Below, in pieces: positions 23,673-32,029 of a DNA stretch of 64,000 bases. The notes under the pieces were generated by a model that was given only the letters and a program-made list of their open reading frames with translations, searched no databases and was not told the DNA's origin. The translations under genes were made by a program, and so were the position numbers. Source of the stretch: Tabrizicola_A sp965284335 (lineage in GTDB: Bacteria > Pseudomonadota > Alphaproteobacteria > Rhodobacterales > Rhodobacteraceae); assembly GCF_965284335.1 (NCBI RefSeq), contig NZ_OZ260076.1, one strand, 5' to 3'. Numbering within the stretch: the first letter of the stretch is position 1; every line of letters starts with the position of its first letter.

Positions 23673-23919
23673 AACGCTTGATCTCCTTTGCATGGGCTCG
23701 GCGCAGGCTGATCGGACGGATTTTCTCGCCCCGGACCGTAAAGGCAAAGGCAAAGTAGATGCCATCGATCACGCCCCAGGCCCGATATCTTGGCTCGCCA
23801 TAGTCAAACCGGTGGTCTTCCAGAACGGCCAACATCTCGAGCTTCACGGCCTCTGCCAGTGAGACACCGTGTTTGGCGCGGTTCGCCGCGTCCTTTTCAG
23901 CGTCAAACTCCAGTTCCAT
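23647..23919 (-). CDS. brnT: BrnT ribonuclease toxin
   Basis: The 90-residue toxin (MELEFDAEKDAANRAKHGVSLAEAVKLE..., RYRAWGVIDGIYFAFAFTVRGEKIRPISLRRAHAKEIKRY) is a full BrnT, a RelE-like mRNase. It lies between two tail-tip genes and is antisense to them. Confidence 0.93.
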   Translation of the reverse strand: MELEFDAEKDAANRAKHGVSLAEAVKLEMLAVLEDHRFDYGEPRYRAWGVIDGIYFAFAFTVRGEKIRPISLRRAHAKEIKRYVADQEES

Positions 23920-23920
23920 C

Positions 23921-23938
23921 GTAGTTGTATATACGATT
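23921..23938. promoter_or_regulatory. probable brnTA operator
   Basis: GTATATAC (23927-23934) is the centre of a short imperfect palindrome (CGTAGTTGTATATACG) directly upstream of brnT and may combine the -10 box and the BrnA site. Confidence 0.4.
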
Positions 23939-23977
23939 TGATCCCCGTTCGTCAAGGTGACGGAAAGAAAGATCCCC

Positions 23978-24589
23978 ATGCGCCTCCTCGACCCGACCTC
24001 AGCGGCGTATCTCGCCGCCCGCAACGGCGTGGCCAGCCGCCACATGGTGCATGTCATCGCCCGCAACCGGGAGACAGGACTGCCGGAAGCCCTCGGCCTC
24101 TGGCAAGGCGACGACCACCTGACCATCGCCATCGGCGGCACAAACCGCACCTATTACGGCGCAGGCGGCTTGATCGGCGTGGAACCGATCCGCGCCGGCA
24201 TCGGGCTCGAGGTCCGCATGCTGCAGCTGGCACTGAGCCCGCTGACGCCGGAGGTGGCCCAGCTTCTGCGTGGCTATGACGCCCGCCTCGCCCCGGCCGA
24301 GGTCCACCGCGGGCTCCTTTCGATCGAGACGGGCCAGCTGATCGCCGAGCCGATCAGGGTATTTCGTGGTTGGGTCGATGAGGTGAAGATCCGGACCAGC
24401 GAAGTGGGCGGCACTGGCGAGGCCACGGTGACCCTGGCCAGCGCCGCGCGTGGGCTCACCCGTCCCCTGACACTGACGCGCTCCGACGCCGAGATGCGCC
24501 GCCGGAACGCGGGTGATGCGTTTCGCCGGTATACGGACATCGCAGGCGAGGTCGGTGTCTGGTGGGGCGAGAAGCGGGAGCGGGCTTGA
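23978..24589 (+). CDS. DUF2163-domain tail protein
   Basis: The 203-residue protein (MRLLDPTSAAYLAARNGVASRHMVHVIARNRETG...) is DUF2163, found in the tail tip of Rhodobacter gene transfer agents and related phages, and forms part of the baseplate hub. GGAAAG stands upstream of the ATG at 23978; a GTG at 23957 is possible. Its stop overlaps the next start as TGATG. Confidence 0.85.
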   Translation: MRLLDPTSAAYLAARNGVASRHMVHVIARNRETGLPEALGLWQGDDHLTIAIGGTNRTYYGAGGLIGVEPIRAGIGLEVRMLQLALSPLTPEVAQLLRGYDARLAPAEVHRGLLSIETGQLIAEPIRVFRGWVDEVKIRTSEVGGTGEATVTLASAARGLTRPLTLTRSDAEMRRRNAGDAFRRYTDIAGEVGVWWGEKRERA

Positions 24590-24981
24590 TGGACCGGCTG
24601 TCCTTGCTCATCGCCTATGCCGCGGACGCAGGCCAGAAGCCGTTTCGCCCTGGCCGTCATGATTGTGCGCTCTTCGCGGCAGGATGGGTGAAGCTTGCCA
24701 CCGGCCAGGACCACGCCCGCGGCTGGCGCAGCACCTATCGCAGCCTCAAGCGCGGCCAGCAGATGCTCGAAGAAGCAGGCTTCGCCGACCACGTGGCGCT
24801 GGCCGCCGCGCACTTGCCTGAGATTGCCCCGACTTTCGCACAGATCGGTGACCTCGCCGTCCTCGACGACCATGCTTTTGGCATCGTCGTCGGCGAGATG
24901 ATTTATTGCCTGAAGCCCCAGGGCCTCGGGCTTATCCCCCGCAGCGGGATGCGCCGCGCGTTTCAGGTGAGGTCTGACTGA
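24589..24981 (+). CDS. DUF6950 tail-tip peptidase-like protein
   Basis: The 130-residue protein (GRHDCALFAAGWVKLATGQD near residue 24, AQIGDLAVLDDHAFGIVVGE near 85) has the DCA and late acidic-His pattern of NlpC/P60-like DUF6950 proteins between DUF2163 and the tip protein. It may cut peptidoglycan during DNA entry. Confidence 0.75.
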   Translation: MDRLSLLIAYAADAGQKPFRPGRHDCALFAAGWVKLATGQDHARGWRSTYRSLKRGQQMLEEAGFADHVALAAAHLPEIAPTFAQIGDLAVLDDHAFGIVVGEMIYCLKPQGLGLIPRSGMRRAFQVRSD

Positions 24982-27254
24982 TGCCGCCCGTTGGTGCAGC
25001 GATTGCCGCCATTGGCTCTGCCATTGGCGGGGCGATCTCGGCTGTCTCAGCCTTTGCCGCGAGCTCCTTTATCGGCTCGCTCCTGGTCAATACCGCGATC
25101 TCGGTGGGGATTTCGCTGATCGCGCGGGCGCTCACACCCAAACCTACGATCCAGCAAAGTGGCATCCAGACGGCGGTCACCACCACCGGGGGCACGGAAG
25201 CGCAAGCCTTCATCCTCGGCCGAACCGCTACTGCCGGTCACCATGTCTGCCCGCCGATGAGCCATGACGACGGTGGCACGCCGAATGGGTTTCTGACCTA
25301 TGTCGTCGAACTGAGCGATCTGCCGGGCATCGGCCTCAGCCGCGTCATTCTCAATGATGGTTATTCCGAGGTCGATCCCACGGCGCACCCTGACTATGGC
25401 TTCCCACTGTTGAACCAGCGTGTGGGCGGCACAGATCACGCCTGGATCAAGTTCTACGATGGGAACCAAACCGCCGCCGATCCGATGCTGGTCGCCAAAT
25501 ACGCCAGCTACCCCGACCGGCCCTGGAGCAACAGCTTTGTCGGGCACGGCACCGCCTATGCCATCCTGACCTTCCGCTACAACCGCGAGGTCTTCAACAC
25601 ACTGCCCACCGTCCGTTTCGAACTGGACGGCATTCCGCTTTATGACCCGCGCTATGACAGCAGCGTGGGCGGATCCGGGACGCAACGCTGGTCCAACCCC
25701 GCCACTTGGGCGCGCGCGGCCAACCCGGCCGTGATGATCTACAACATCCTTCGCGGCATTCGGCTTCCCACCGGCGAGATCTGGGGCGGCGATGTGCCGG
25801 CCGACGATCTGCCGTTTGACAACTGGGTCACGGCCATGAACGCCTGCGATGCCCCGATCGGCAGCCGGGCGAGTTTCGCAGCCGGTCTCGAGATCAAGCT
25901 GGCGATGGAACCGGCCGAGGTGATCGACGAGCTGGCCAAGACATGCCTCGGGCAGGTGAGCGAGATGGGCGGGGTGTTTCGCATGCGCGTCGGCGCGCCC
26001 GCGGCCCCGGTGCAGTTCATCACCGATGAGGATATCGTCATCTCCGCACTACAGGAGCTGGACCCCTTTCCGGGCCTCGCCGCCAGCGCCAATGCCATCG
26101 CCTCGGAATACCCCGAACCCGCCAGCCTCTGGACCTCTCGGGCCGCCCCGCCCCGGTTCAACCCGACCTGGGAGGCCGAGGATGGCGGCCGCCGCCTCTC
26201 GACCAGCCTGAACTTCCCGGCCTGTGCGGAGGTCTCCCAAGTCGCCCAGCTGATGGCGGCCTATATAAAGGACGCCCGCCGCTTCCGGACGCATCGGCTT
26301 GTCCTGCCGCCCGAGGCCTTCCTGCTCGAGCCGCTCGACACCATCGCCTGGACCAGCGCACGCAACGGCTACACGAACAAGATCTTCGAGGTGGTTGAGA
26401 TCACCGACCAGCCCGGCACCATCAACCAGGAACTGGTGCTGCGCGAACGCGACCCCGGCGATTATGGCTGGACCTCTGCAAAGGATCTGCCGGCCGTCGT
26501 TCCGGTCACCGGTCTTGCGCCGCGCCCTGCGCAGATCATCGCAGGCTGGTCGGTCGCTGCCAGCACCCTCAAGGACGCGCTCGGCCTCGACCGCCGTCCT
26601 GCCATTATCTTGTCCTGGGTGGGCAGCGCTGCACTTGACGCGCTCTTCGTGCGCTACGAGATTCGGCTCAAGGCCACGGCACAGGTCGTGGCCTCGGGGC
26701 TGGCGGACCGGGCAGCTGGATCCGTACTGGTCTCGGACGGCTTATTGCCCGAAGCGGACTACGAAGTGCGCGCCCGCTATATCCTCGATCGCCCAACGGA
26801 GTGGTCCAGCTGGCTTTCTGTCACCACGCCCGGGATCTATCTCAACGGCGCCGATCTGCACGGCGGGCTGAAGGGGCTGATGGATGAGGCCAACCTTGCC
26901 CCCGTCGAGATCCTGGCCAGCTTGCCCGAGACCGGCAATATCCCCGGTCGCGTCGTCTTCCTGACCAGTGATGCCAAGCTCTACCGCTGGACTGGCAGCG
27001 CCTGGAGCCGCGAGATCGATGCGGGCGATATCAGCGGCGAATTGGGCGCGCCCGGCAGCCGGACCACGCTCGCGGGTGATGCCGTCATCGCGGGGTTGAT
27101 TTCCGCGGGCGGGATCAGCGCCGAGGTGATGAGCGTGACCCAGCTTTCCGCCATCACCTCCGATATCGGCACAGCCACCGCCGGCGTGATCCGCAGTGCC
27201 GACGGCAAGTTCAAGATCGACCTCAACGCCAAGACCATCACGATAACCGTATGA
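24981..27254 (+). CDS. tail tip / host-specificity protein, gpJ-like
   Basis: The 757-residue protein opens with a hydrophobic Ala/Gly-rich segment (about 1-50), then PTIQQSGIQTAVTTTGGTEAQAFILGRTATAGH. The body holds the tip attachment domains and a fibronectin-like region near residues 530-640. It is shorter than lambda J (1132). It builds the central tip that contacts the host. The start at 24981 overlaps the previous stop. Confidence 0.85.
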   Translation: MPPVGAAIAAIGSAIGGAISAVSAFAASSFIGSLLVNTAISVGISLIARALTPKPTIQQSGIQTAVTTTGGTEAQAFILGRTATAGHHVCPPMSHDDGGTPNGFLTYVVELSDLPGIGLSRVILNDGYSEVDPTAHPDYGFPLLNQRVGGTDHAWIKFYDGNQTAADPMLVAKYASYPDRPWSNSFVGHGTAYAILTFRYNREVFNTLPTVRFELDGIPLYDPRYDSSVGGSGTQRWSNPATWARAANPAVMIYNILRGIRLPTGEIWGGDVPADDLPFDNWVTAMNACDAPIGSRASFAAGLEIKLAMEPAEVIDELAKTCLGQVSEMGGVFRMRVGAPAAPVQFITDEDIVISALQELDPFPGLAASANAIASEYPEPASLWTSRAAPPRFNPTWEAEDGGRRLSTSLNFPACAEVSQVAQLMAAYIKDARRFRTHRLVLPPEAFLLEPLDTIAWTSARNGYTNKIFEVVEITDQPGTINQELVLRERDPGDYGWTSAKDLPAVVPVTGLAPRPAQIIAGWSVAASTLKDALGLDRRPAIILSWVGSAALDALFVRYEIRLKATAQVVASGLADRAAGSVLVSDGLLPEADYEVRARYILDRPTEWSSWLSVTTPGIYLNGADLHGGLKGLMDEANLAPVEILASLPETGNIPGRVVFLTSDAKLYRWTGSAWSREIDAGDISGELGAPGSRTTLAGDAVIAGLISAGGISAEVMSVTQLSAITSDIGTATAGVIRSADGKFKIDLNAKTITITV

Positions 27255-27904
27255 CCACGCACGAACTGCAAGACCTCTCCCCCCTGATCGCGGCGAGCGA
27301 CTACTGGGCCGAGGATCCCAGCCGCCCCCTCTGGCTGCGCCATGAAGCGGGCCGGATCAGCTTGGCGCTGACCGCGCCGCAGTGCCTCTTCGCCCATCTG
27401 CGCACCGTGCCTTCGCTGGAATCAGTTTCAGCGCAGGTTGTAGACCCCACGGTCTTCGTCGAATGGCCGAGCGGCCGGCATCGCTTGCACCTGCCACCCT
27501 CCTGGGACACGGCCGCACCCTACGAGGGCCGCCCTTACGTCTTGGGCCAGTACGACTGCTACACCATTGTGCGCGACTGGATGGCCCGCGAGCGCGGCCA
27601 TGAGATGGCCATGCTCACCGACACGCCCGAGCGGCTGGTCAACCAATGGCTGACGGACGGGGTGTTCGTCACCAACCCCGAGCTGCACCGCTGGGAGCGC
27701 GTGATCGTGCCGCAAGCCGGCGACGGGATCCTGTTTTCTCTGTCGCGTCGCGACGAGGAAAGCCCGAACCGCGCCAACCATTGCGGCGTCTATCTGGGCG
27801 ACGACCGCTTCCTGCATCACTTCCCCAACCGCGCCTCCTGCATCCAGGAGTTCGACGCGCGCTGGCGGGCTTGGGTGGTGAGTTTCATGAGGATCAAAAG
27901 CTGA
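27251..27904 (+). CDS. NlpC/P60-type tail peptidase
   Basis: In the 217-residue protein, YVLGQYDCYTIVRDWM (Cys near residue 102) and NRANHCGVYLGDDRFLHHF (His near 180) form the Cys-His pair of NlpC/P60 peptidases, like the C-terminal domain of lambda gpK. The N-terminal 90 residues do not match a family known to me. It overlaps the tip gene by four bases. Confidence 0.75.
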   Translation: MTTHELQDLSPLIAASDYWAEDPSRPLWLRHEAGRISLALTAPQCLFAHLRTVPSLESVSAQVVDPTVFVEWPSGRHRLHLPPSWDTAAPYEGRPYVLGQYDCYTIVRDWMARERGHEMAMLTDTPERLVNQWLTDGVFVTNPELHRWERVIVPQAGDGILFSLSRRDEESPNRANHCGVYLGDDRFLHHFPNRASCIQEFDARWRAWVVSFMRIKS

Positions 27905-28641
27905 TGGCCCGCACCCTTCATGCCGATGGCACAACCGGGAAGGTGTTTATCTACAAGAACGATGCCGCCCCTTCGACCTATGAGACCCCGACCGGGCCCC
28001 AGCTCGGCGATCTGCATTTCCACTCGGACCTCAGCTATCTCGGCAATGCCCAAGTGATCGATGTGACGCTGACCCATCCCGAGCGCACGCGCAGCTCCTC
28101 GACATCCAAGGGGCTCTTTGGCTCCACTACCTGGTACAACCCGCGCCAAGGCACAGAGACCTATGATCTTGCCAGCCACGGCTTCGGCCGCGTCGTGCCC
28201 TTCATCCCTTTCTATGGCTCTGCCCAAATGCCCTCAGGCACCGTGGTCCAGCAGGTCGGCGAAAGCGCCCGCGCCGTCAGCATCTTTGTCACGGGCACCG
28301 CGATCCGCGCCTTCGAGAATTGGGTGACCTTTGACGATACGCTGCCCGCCATTACCCGCCGCTACCGGGTGTTTCTGTTCGAGACGCTCTTTGCCCCCTC
28401 GGGCAACGAGAGCATCCGCATCGAGCCCAGCCTCTTCCGCGCGGGCTTTGGCAAGCTCAGCACCGCCTATCGCTATCTGCGCGAAAGCGCCGCCCCGGAT
28501 GTCTTCGTGACGGCCGGCAAAACGGCCGACGTCCAGAGCGGTGGCCTCAAGGTCGTGCTGCCCGATGGCACGCTCGCGATGCAATCGGCCACCTATACCG
28601 GCAGCTTTGCCGGATCGCCCGGTCGCGGGGTGCGCATTTGA
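27904..28641 (+). CDS. phage tail-associated protein of unknown function
   Basis: The 245-residue beta-rich protein (MARTLHADGTTGKVFIYKNDAAPSTYETPTGPQLGDLHFHSDL...) begins at an ATG overlapping the previous stop. It lies between the tip peptidase and fibre genes and is probably a structural tip or fibre-base component. No motif decides its role. Confidence 0.65.
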   Translation: MARTLHADGTTGKVFIYKNDAAPSTYETPTGPQLGDLHFHSDLSYLGNAQVIDVTLTHPERTRSSSTSKGLFGSTTWYNPRQGTETYDLASHGFGRVVPFIPFYGSAQMPSGTVVQQVGESARAVSIFVTGTAIRAFENWVTFDDTLPAITRRYRVFLFETLFAPSGNESIRIEPSLFRAGFGKLSTAYRYLRESAAPDVFVTAGKTADVQSGGLKVVLPDGTLAMQSATYTGSFAGSPGRGVRI

Positions 28642-29489
28642 GTTTCAAGGCCCGCGACAATGTCATCCGCGTCACCGACACCAATGGCGATGTGGTCTTC
28701 GATACCGGCACGCCCATGCCCCATATCGCGGCAGTGCTGAACAGCACCGTCACGCATGCCTTTCCGGAAAGCGGCGATACAGCCGTGGCCTTGGCCAGCG
28801 GGTATATCAGCGCTTTTTCTTCTGGCTGCCGGGAGTTTCAATGCAACCTCGAATATGTCTGCAACGACGTCTACACCTGCGGCTACGATTATGTCTGCGG
28901 AACCCAATATGTCTGCGAGTGGGATTTTGCCCTCGCGCGCAACGTGTGTAGTTACAAATATGTCTGCAACAATGTCTATTCCTGCGGCTATGAGGAGCGC
29001 TGCGGATACGAGAATGTCTGCGACTGGGTCGATGTCGAGGGCTATTACACCTCCAGCGGCAACCAGGTCTCGGCGCTGGAACACAGCCAGACCTACACGC
29101 TTGGCACCCTGCAAGCCGGGACCAATCCCGATTTCCTGCTGGTCCTGATGCGCGCGGGCCGCACCGTCGCGGGCAGCCAGAGCGACTTCGGGACCTTCGT
29201 CAGCGCCATCCCCAATGGCGAGATGATCGCTGCCAATGGATCGACCGTGCTCGAAAGCGCCTTCATCCCCGGCGGCGCCCCCTGGCTCAGCCGGATTGTC
29301 ACCGTGTATCTCGAAGGGGATGCCGTGAAGGCAGAGTTCAAGCATTCGAACCGGCAATATACCTCCGTGCGGGCGACTGACTACTCGGAGAGCTGTTTCT
29401 CGTTTCCCTCAGCCTGGGCGCCCCCAGACAACACCAGTTCGACCTGGGAGATCACCTTCGAGGTCTATGTCGGGAAGTTCACCACATGA
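28638..29489 (+). CDS. tail-associated protein with cysteine-rich insert
   Basis: The 283-residue protein starts at a TTG overlapping the previous stop. Residues ~62-130 hold eleven cysteines in a quasi-repeat (EYVCNDVYTCGYDYVCG, then YKYVCNNVYSCGYEERCGYE), with Tyr-Val-Cys and Cys-Gly-Tyr spaced about five residues apart. The flanking parts (MSFKARDNVIRVTDTNGDVVFDTG...; YTLGTLQAGTNPDFLLVLMRAG) look like phage tail beta domains. The insert may be disulfide-bonded or bind metal on the virion surface. Confidence 0.75.
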   Translation: MSFKARDNVIRVTDTNGDVVFDTGTPMPHIAAVLNSTVTHAFPESGDTAVALASGYISAFSSGCREFQCNLEYVCNDVYTCGYDYVCGTQYVCEWDFALARNVCSYKYVCNNVYSCGYEERCGYENVCDWVDVEGYYTSSGNQVSALEHSQTYTLGTLQAGTNPDFLLVLMRAGRTVAGSQSDFGTFVSAIPNGEMIAANGSTVLESAFIPGGAPWLSRIVTVYLEGDAVKAEFKHSNRQYTSVRATDYSESCFSFPSAWAPPDNTSSTWEITFEVYVGKFTT

Positions 29490-29677
29490 GCAAAATCAAG
29501 CTCATCAGCCTCGCCCGCGACATGGTCGGCAACACCGCCACCATCCGCGCCGAGATCCTCGAGAACGCCGGGGCTTATTTCCGGGTCAAGGACACGATCG
29601 AGATCGAGATCGAAGGCGGCGGCCGCATGAATGATGCCCAGATCACTGCCATCATCAAGGAGACCTACAATGGCTGA
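29486..29677 (+). CDS. small phage protein
   Basis: The 63-residue product (MSKIKLISLARDMVGNTATIRAEILENAGAYFRVKDTIEIEIEGGG) looks like a single beta-barrel or strand-rich domain. It overlaps genes on both sides, supporting expression in the tail operon. Function unknown. Confidence 0.6.
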   Translation: MSKIKLISLARDMVGNTATIRAEILENAGAYFRVKDTIEIEIEGGGRMNDAQITAIIKETYNG

Positions 29678-29954
29678 GACGCCCCGCTACCTGTCGCTGC
29701 CCTTCGCCAATACACCCGTCCTGCAAGACGGCCAGCATATCGGGTTCACGGTGGGCGTGACGCTCACCCATGACGGCCAAACCGTCACAGAATCCGTCGA
29801 TGTGATCTGCGGCGCAGAACAAGCCGCCGCCCTGACCACGGGAGCGATCGAGGCCTATACCGCCTGGTCGCGCCGGGCGCTCATCGATCATGACCTCGTC
29901 GCCAAGGCCAATGCCGCGATGGATGCTAAGCTAGCCGCCCTGACCGCGGGCTGA
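29670..29954 (+). CDS. small phage protein
   Basis: The 94-residue product (MAETPRYLSLPFANTPVLQDGQHIGFTVGVTLTHDGQTVTESVDVI...) ends in an Ala-rich helix. It begins inside the end of the previous gene (eight-base overlap) and is followed by a hairpin with a T-run. Function unknown. Confidence 0.6.
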   Translation: MAETPRYLSLPFANTPVLQDGQHIGFTVGVTLTHDGQTVTESVDVICGAEQAAALTTGAIEAYTAWSRRALIDHDLVAKANAAMDAKLAALTAG

Positions 29955-30017
29955 CGCCAACACGTCAGTCGCTGCGCCTGCGTGGCGCCCGTTTTTCGTT
30001 TCACCACCACCCACCGG

Positions 30018-30037
30018 CCCGCCTCTGGCGGGTTTTT
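30018..30037 (+). terminator. intrinsic terminator after tail-tip genes
   Basis: CCCGCC-TCT-GGCGGG followed by TTTTT forms a six-pair stem with a three-base loop, between the genes ending at 29954 and starting at 30058. Confidence 0.7.
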
Positions 30038-30057
30038 GCTTTTGAAAGGAGCACCTC

Positions 30058-30474
30058 ATGTCTTTCCAGTTCTCCCCCGCGGCCCGCAATGCCGCCCTCG
30101 ATGCCATCGAGACTGCTATTGGCACAGCCCCCAAGCTGCAACTGCGCTCGGGGACCTTGCCGGCCAATACCGAGGCCGCCGATGCCGGTGATCTCCTCGT
30201 CGAGATTGCCCTCCCCGTAGACTGGCTCGAAGACGCTGCCACCGGCGTCAAGACCATCAAGGGCATCTGGACCGGCACCGGCACGGCCGCCGCTGGTGGT
30301 GGCACCAATGCAGGTCATTTCCGGATCAAGAACAACGCAGGCACCATCACCCATGTCCAAGGCACCATCACCATCACCGGGGGCGGCGGCGATATGGAAC
30401 TCGACAACCCCAATATCGCGCAGAACCAGTCGGTCACCGTCACCACCTTCACCCTGACCGCCGGGGGGGCGTAA
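30058..30474 (+). CDS. phage hypothetical protein, fibre-associated
   Basis: The 138-residue protein (MSFQFSPAARNAALDAIETAIGTAPKLQLRSGTLPAN...) has a Gly/Thr-rich beta second half and follows AAAGGAG. It precedes the S74 fibre gene by only a few bases; such proteins often form a virion surface or fibre-linked component. No known motif. Confidence 0.6.
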   Translation: MSFQFSPAARNAALDAIETAIGTAPKLQLRSGTLPANTEAADAGDLLVEIALPVDWLEDAATGVKTIKGIWTGTGTAAAGGGTNAGHFRIKNNAGTITHVQGTITITGGGGDMELDNPNIAQNQSVTVTTFTLTAGGA

Positions 30475-30477
30475 ACC

Positions 30478-32028
30478 ATGGTCAAGCTCGTCAACCGCGC
30501 CAAGGTGATGACGCCCACCATCGGCACTGGAACCCTTGCCTTGGGACCCGCGGTTGACGGGTTCCAGTCCTTCGCGGATGCCGGCGTTATCAATGGCGAT
30601 GTCGTGCGCTATGTCATTGAGGATGGCGATGCCTGGGAGATCGGCACCGGCAGTTATGCGGCTGCTGGGCCAAGTCTCACGCGCTCTCCGGCTGAGAGCA
30701 GTGCCGCTGGGGCAGCCATCACGCTGAGCGGCGAGGCTACGGTTTTCCTGACCGCGGCCGCCGAAGATATCGAGGCAAAGGTCGCCAGCACCGACCCGCG
30801 TCTGACCGATGCGCGCGAGTGGAACGCATCCACGGTCACGCAATCCGAGGCCGAGACTGGGACCTCCACCACCCGGCGCGCTTTCACGGCGCAGCGCATC
30901 CGTCAGGCCATCCTCGCCTGGTGGGCAGGATCCGCCGAGAAGACCAAGCTCGATGGCATAGCGGCAGGTGCGCAGGTCAACAGCGTGACTTCGGTGGCGG
31001 GCAAAACCGGGGCGGTCACGCTCTCCGCCGCAGATGTCGGCGCCGCCAGCACCAGCCATAGCCATACGGCCGCCACAACTGCGGCCGCGGGGTTCATGTC
31101 GGCCACAGACAAGACCAAGCTCGATGGGATCGCCGCTGGCGCGCAGGTGAATGTGCCAACCAACCTCGGGATCACCGGCACAGGCGACAGCCGGACCCTG
31201 ACGTCTTCGACGGGCAGCAATGTCACGCTGCCCGTGGCCACCACCAGCATCGCCGGGCTGATGGCGATCGGCGACAAGGCCAAGCTCGATGGCATCGCTG
31301 CGGGGGCGCAGGTCAACAGCGTGACTTCGGTGACTGGCAAAACCGGGGCGGTCACGCTCTCCGCCGCAGATGTGGGCGCCGCCAGCACCAGCCATAGCCA
31401 CACGGCCGCCACAACTGCCGCCGCGGGGTTCATGTCGGCAACCGACAAGAGCAAGCTCGATGGCATCGCCTCCGGGGCCACCGCAACCAGCGGCACGGTG
31501 ACCTCGGTCATCGGCGGCACCGGCCTCTCCGGTACCGTTACCTCAAGCGGATCGCTCAGCCTGCTTGCTATCTCGGCAGGCTCAACCAGTACCGGGGCCC
31601 TGTTTTACAACGGCACCACCCGTGCCGATGGCCGGCTTTATGGCGGCGCCACCAATCCCGCCTCGACCACCCGCCTCAATTATGACGGCAACCTGCATGT
31701 TAACGCCCTGACCGCGGTGGGGGATGTCACCGCCTTTTCCGACGCGCGCCTCAAGACTGACCTCGAACCGATCACGGAGGCGCTCGCCAAGGTCCGAACC
31801 TTGAATGGGGTTACATTCCGACGGCGCGATGAACCGGCTGGACCAGCCCCCCTGCGCCGACACGCAGGCCTCATCGCCCAGGAGGTAGAAGCCGTGCTAC
31901 CGGAAGCGGTCACGATCGACGGCGAGGGCCTACGCAGCCTCGCCTATGGCAACATGGTGGCGCTCCTTGTCGAGGCCATCAAGGAGCTTGCGGCGCGCGT
32001 TGACGCCTTTGAGCGCCGGGAGCCGTGA
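30478..32028 (+). CDS. tail fibre with S74 intramolecular chaperone
   Basis: The 516-residue protein has a short N-terminal particle-binding part, then near-identical blocks containing KTGAVTLSAADVGAASTSHSH and ATDKTKLDGIAAGAQVN (about residues 155-225 and 270-330). The end, with FSDARLKTDLEPI near residue 420 and GLIAQEVEAVLPEAV, is the endosialidase-type chaperone (peptidase S74) that helps trimerise the fibre and then cuts itself off at the conserved Ser. The DNA blocks repeat closely (about 30940-31120 and 31285-31460), a substrate for recombination. Confidence 0.9.
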   Translation: MVKLVNRAKVMTPTIGTGTLALGPAVDGFQSFADAGVINGDVVRYVIEDGDAWEIGTGSYAAAGPSLTRSPAESSAAGAAITLSGEATVFLTAAAEDIEAKVASTDPRLTDAREWNASTVTQSEAETGTSTTRRAFTAQRIRQAILAWWAGSAEKTKLDGIAAGAQVNSVTSVAGKTGAVTLSAADVGAASTSHSHTAATTAAAGFMSATDKTKLDGIAAGAQVNVPTNLGITGTGDSRTLTSSTGSNVTLPVATTSIAGLMAIGDKAKLDGIAAGAQVNSVTSVTGKTGAVTLSAADVGAASTSHSHTAATTAAAGFMSATDKSKLDGIASGATATSGTVTSVIGGTGLSGTVTSSGSLSLLAISAGSTSTGALFYNGTTRADGRLYGGATNPASTTRLNYDGNLHVNALTAVGDVTAFSDARLKTDLEPITEALAKVRTLNGVTFRRRDEPAGPAPLRRHAGLIAQEVEAVLPEAVTIDGEGLRSLAYGNMVALLVEAIKELAARVDAFERREP

Positions 32029-32029
32029 C

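Noticed and set aside
30900..31470. Direct DNA repeats suggesting a CRISPR-like or mobile repeat
   Set aside because: They are in frame inside the S74 fibre gene and encode its repeated KTGAVTLSAADVG blocks.
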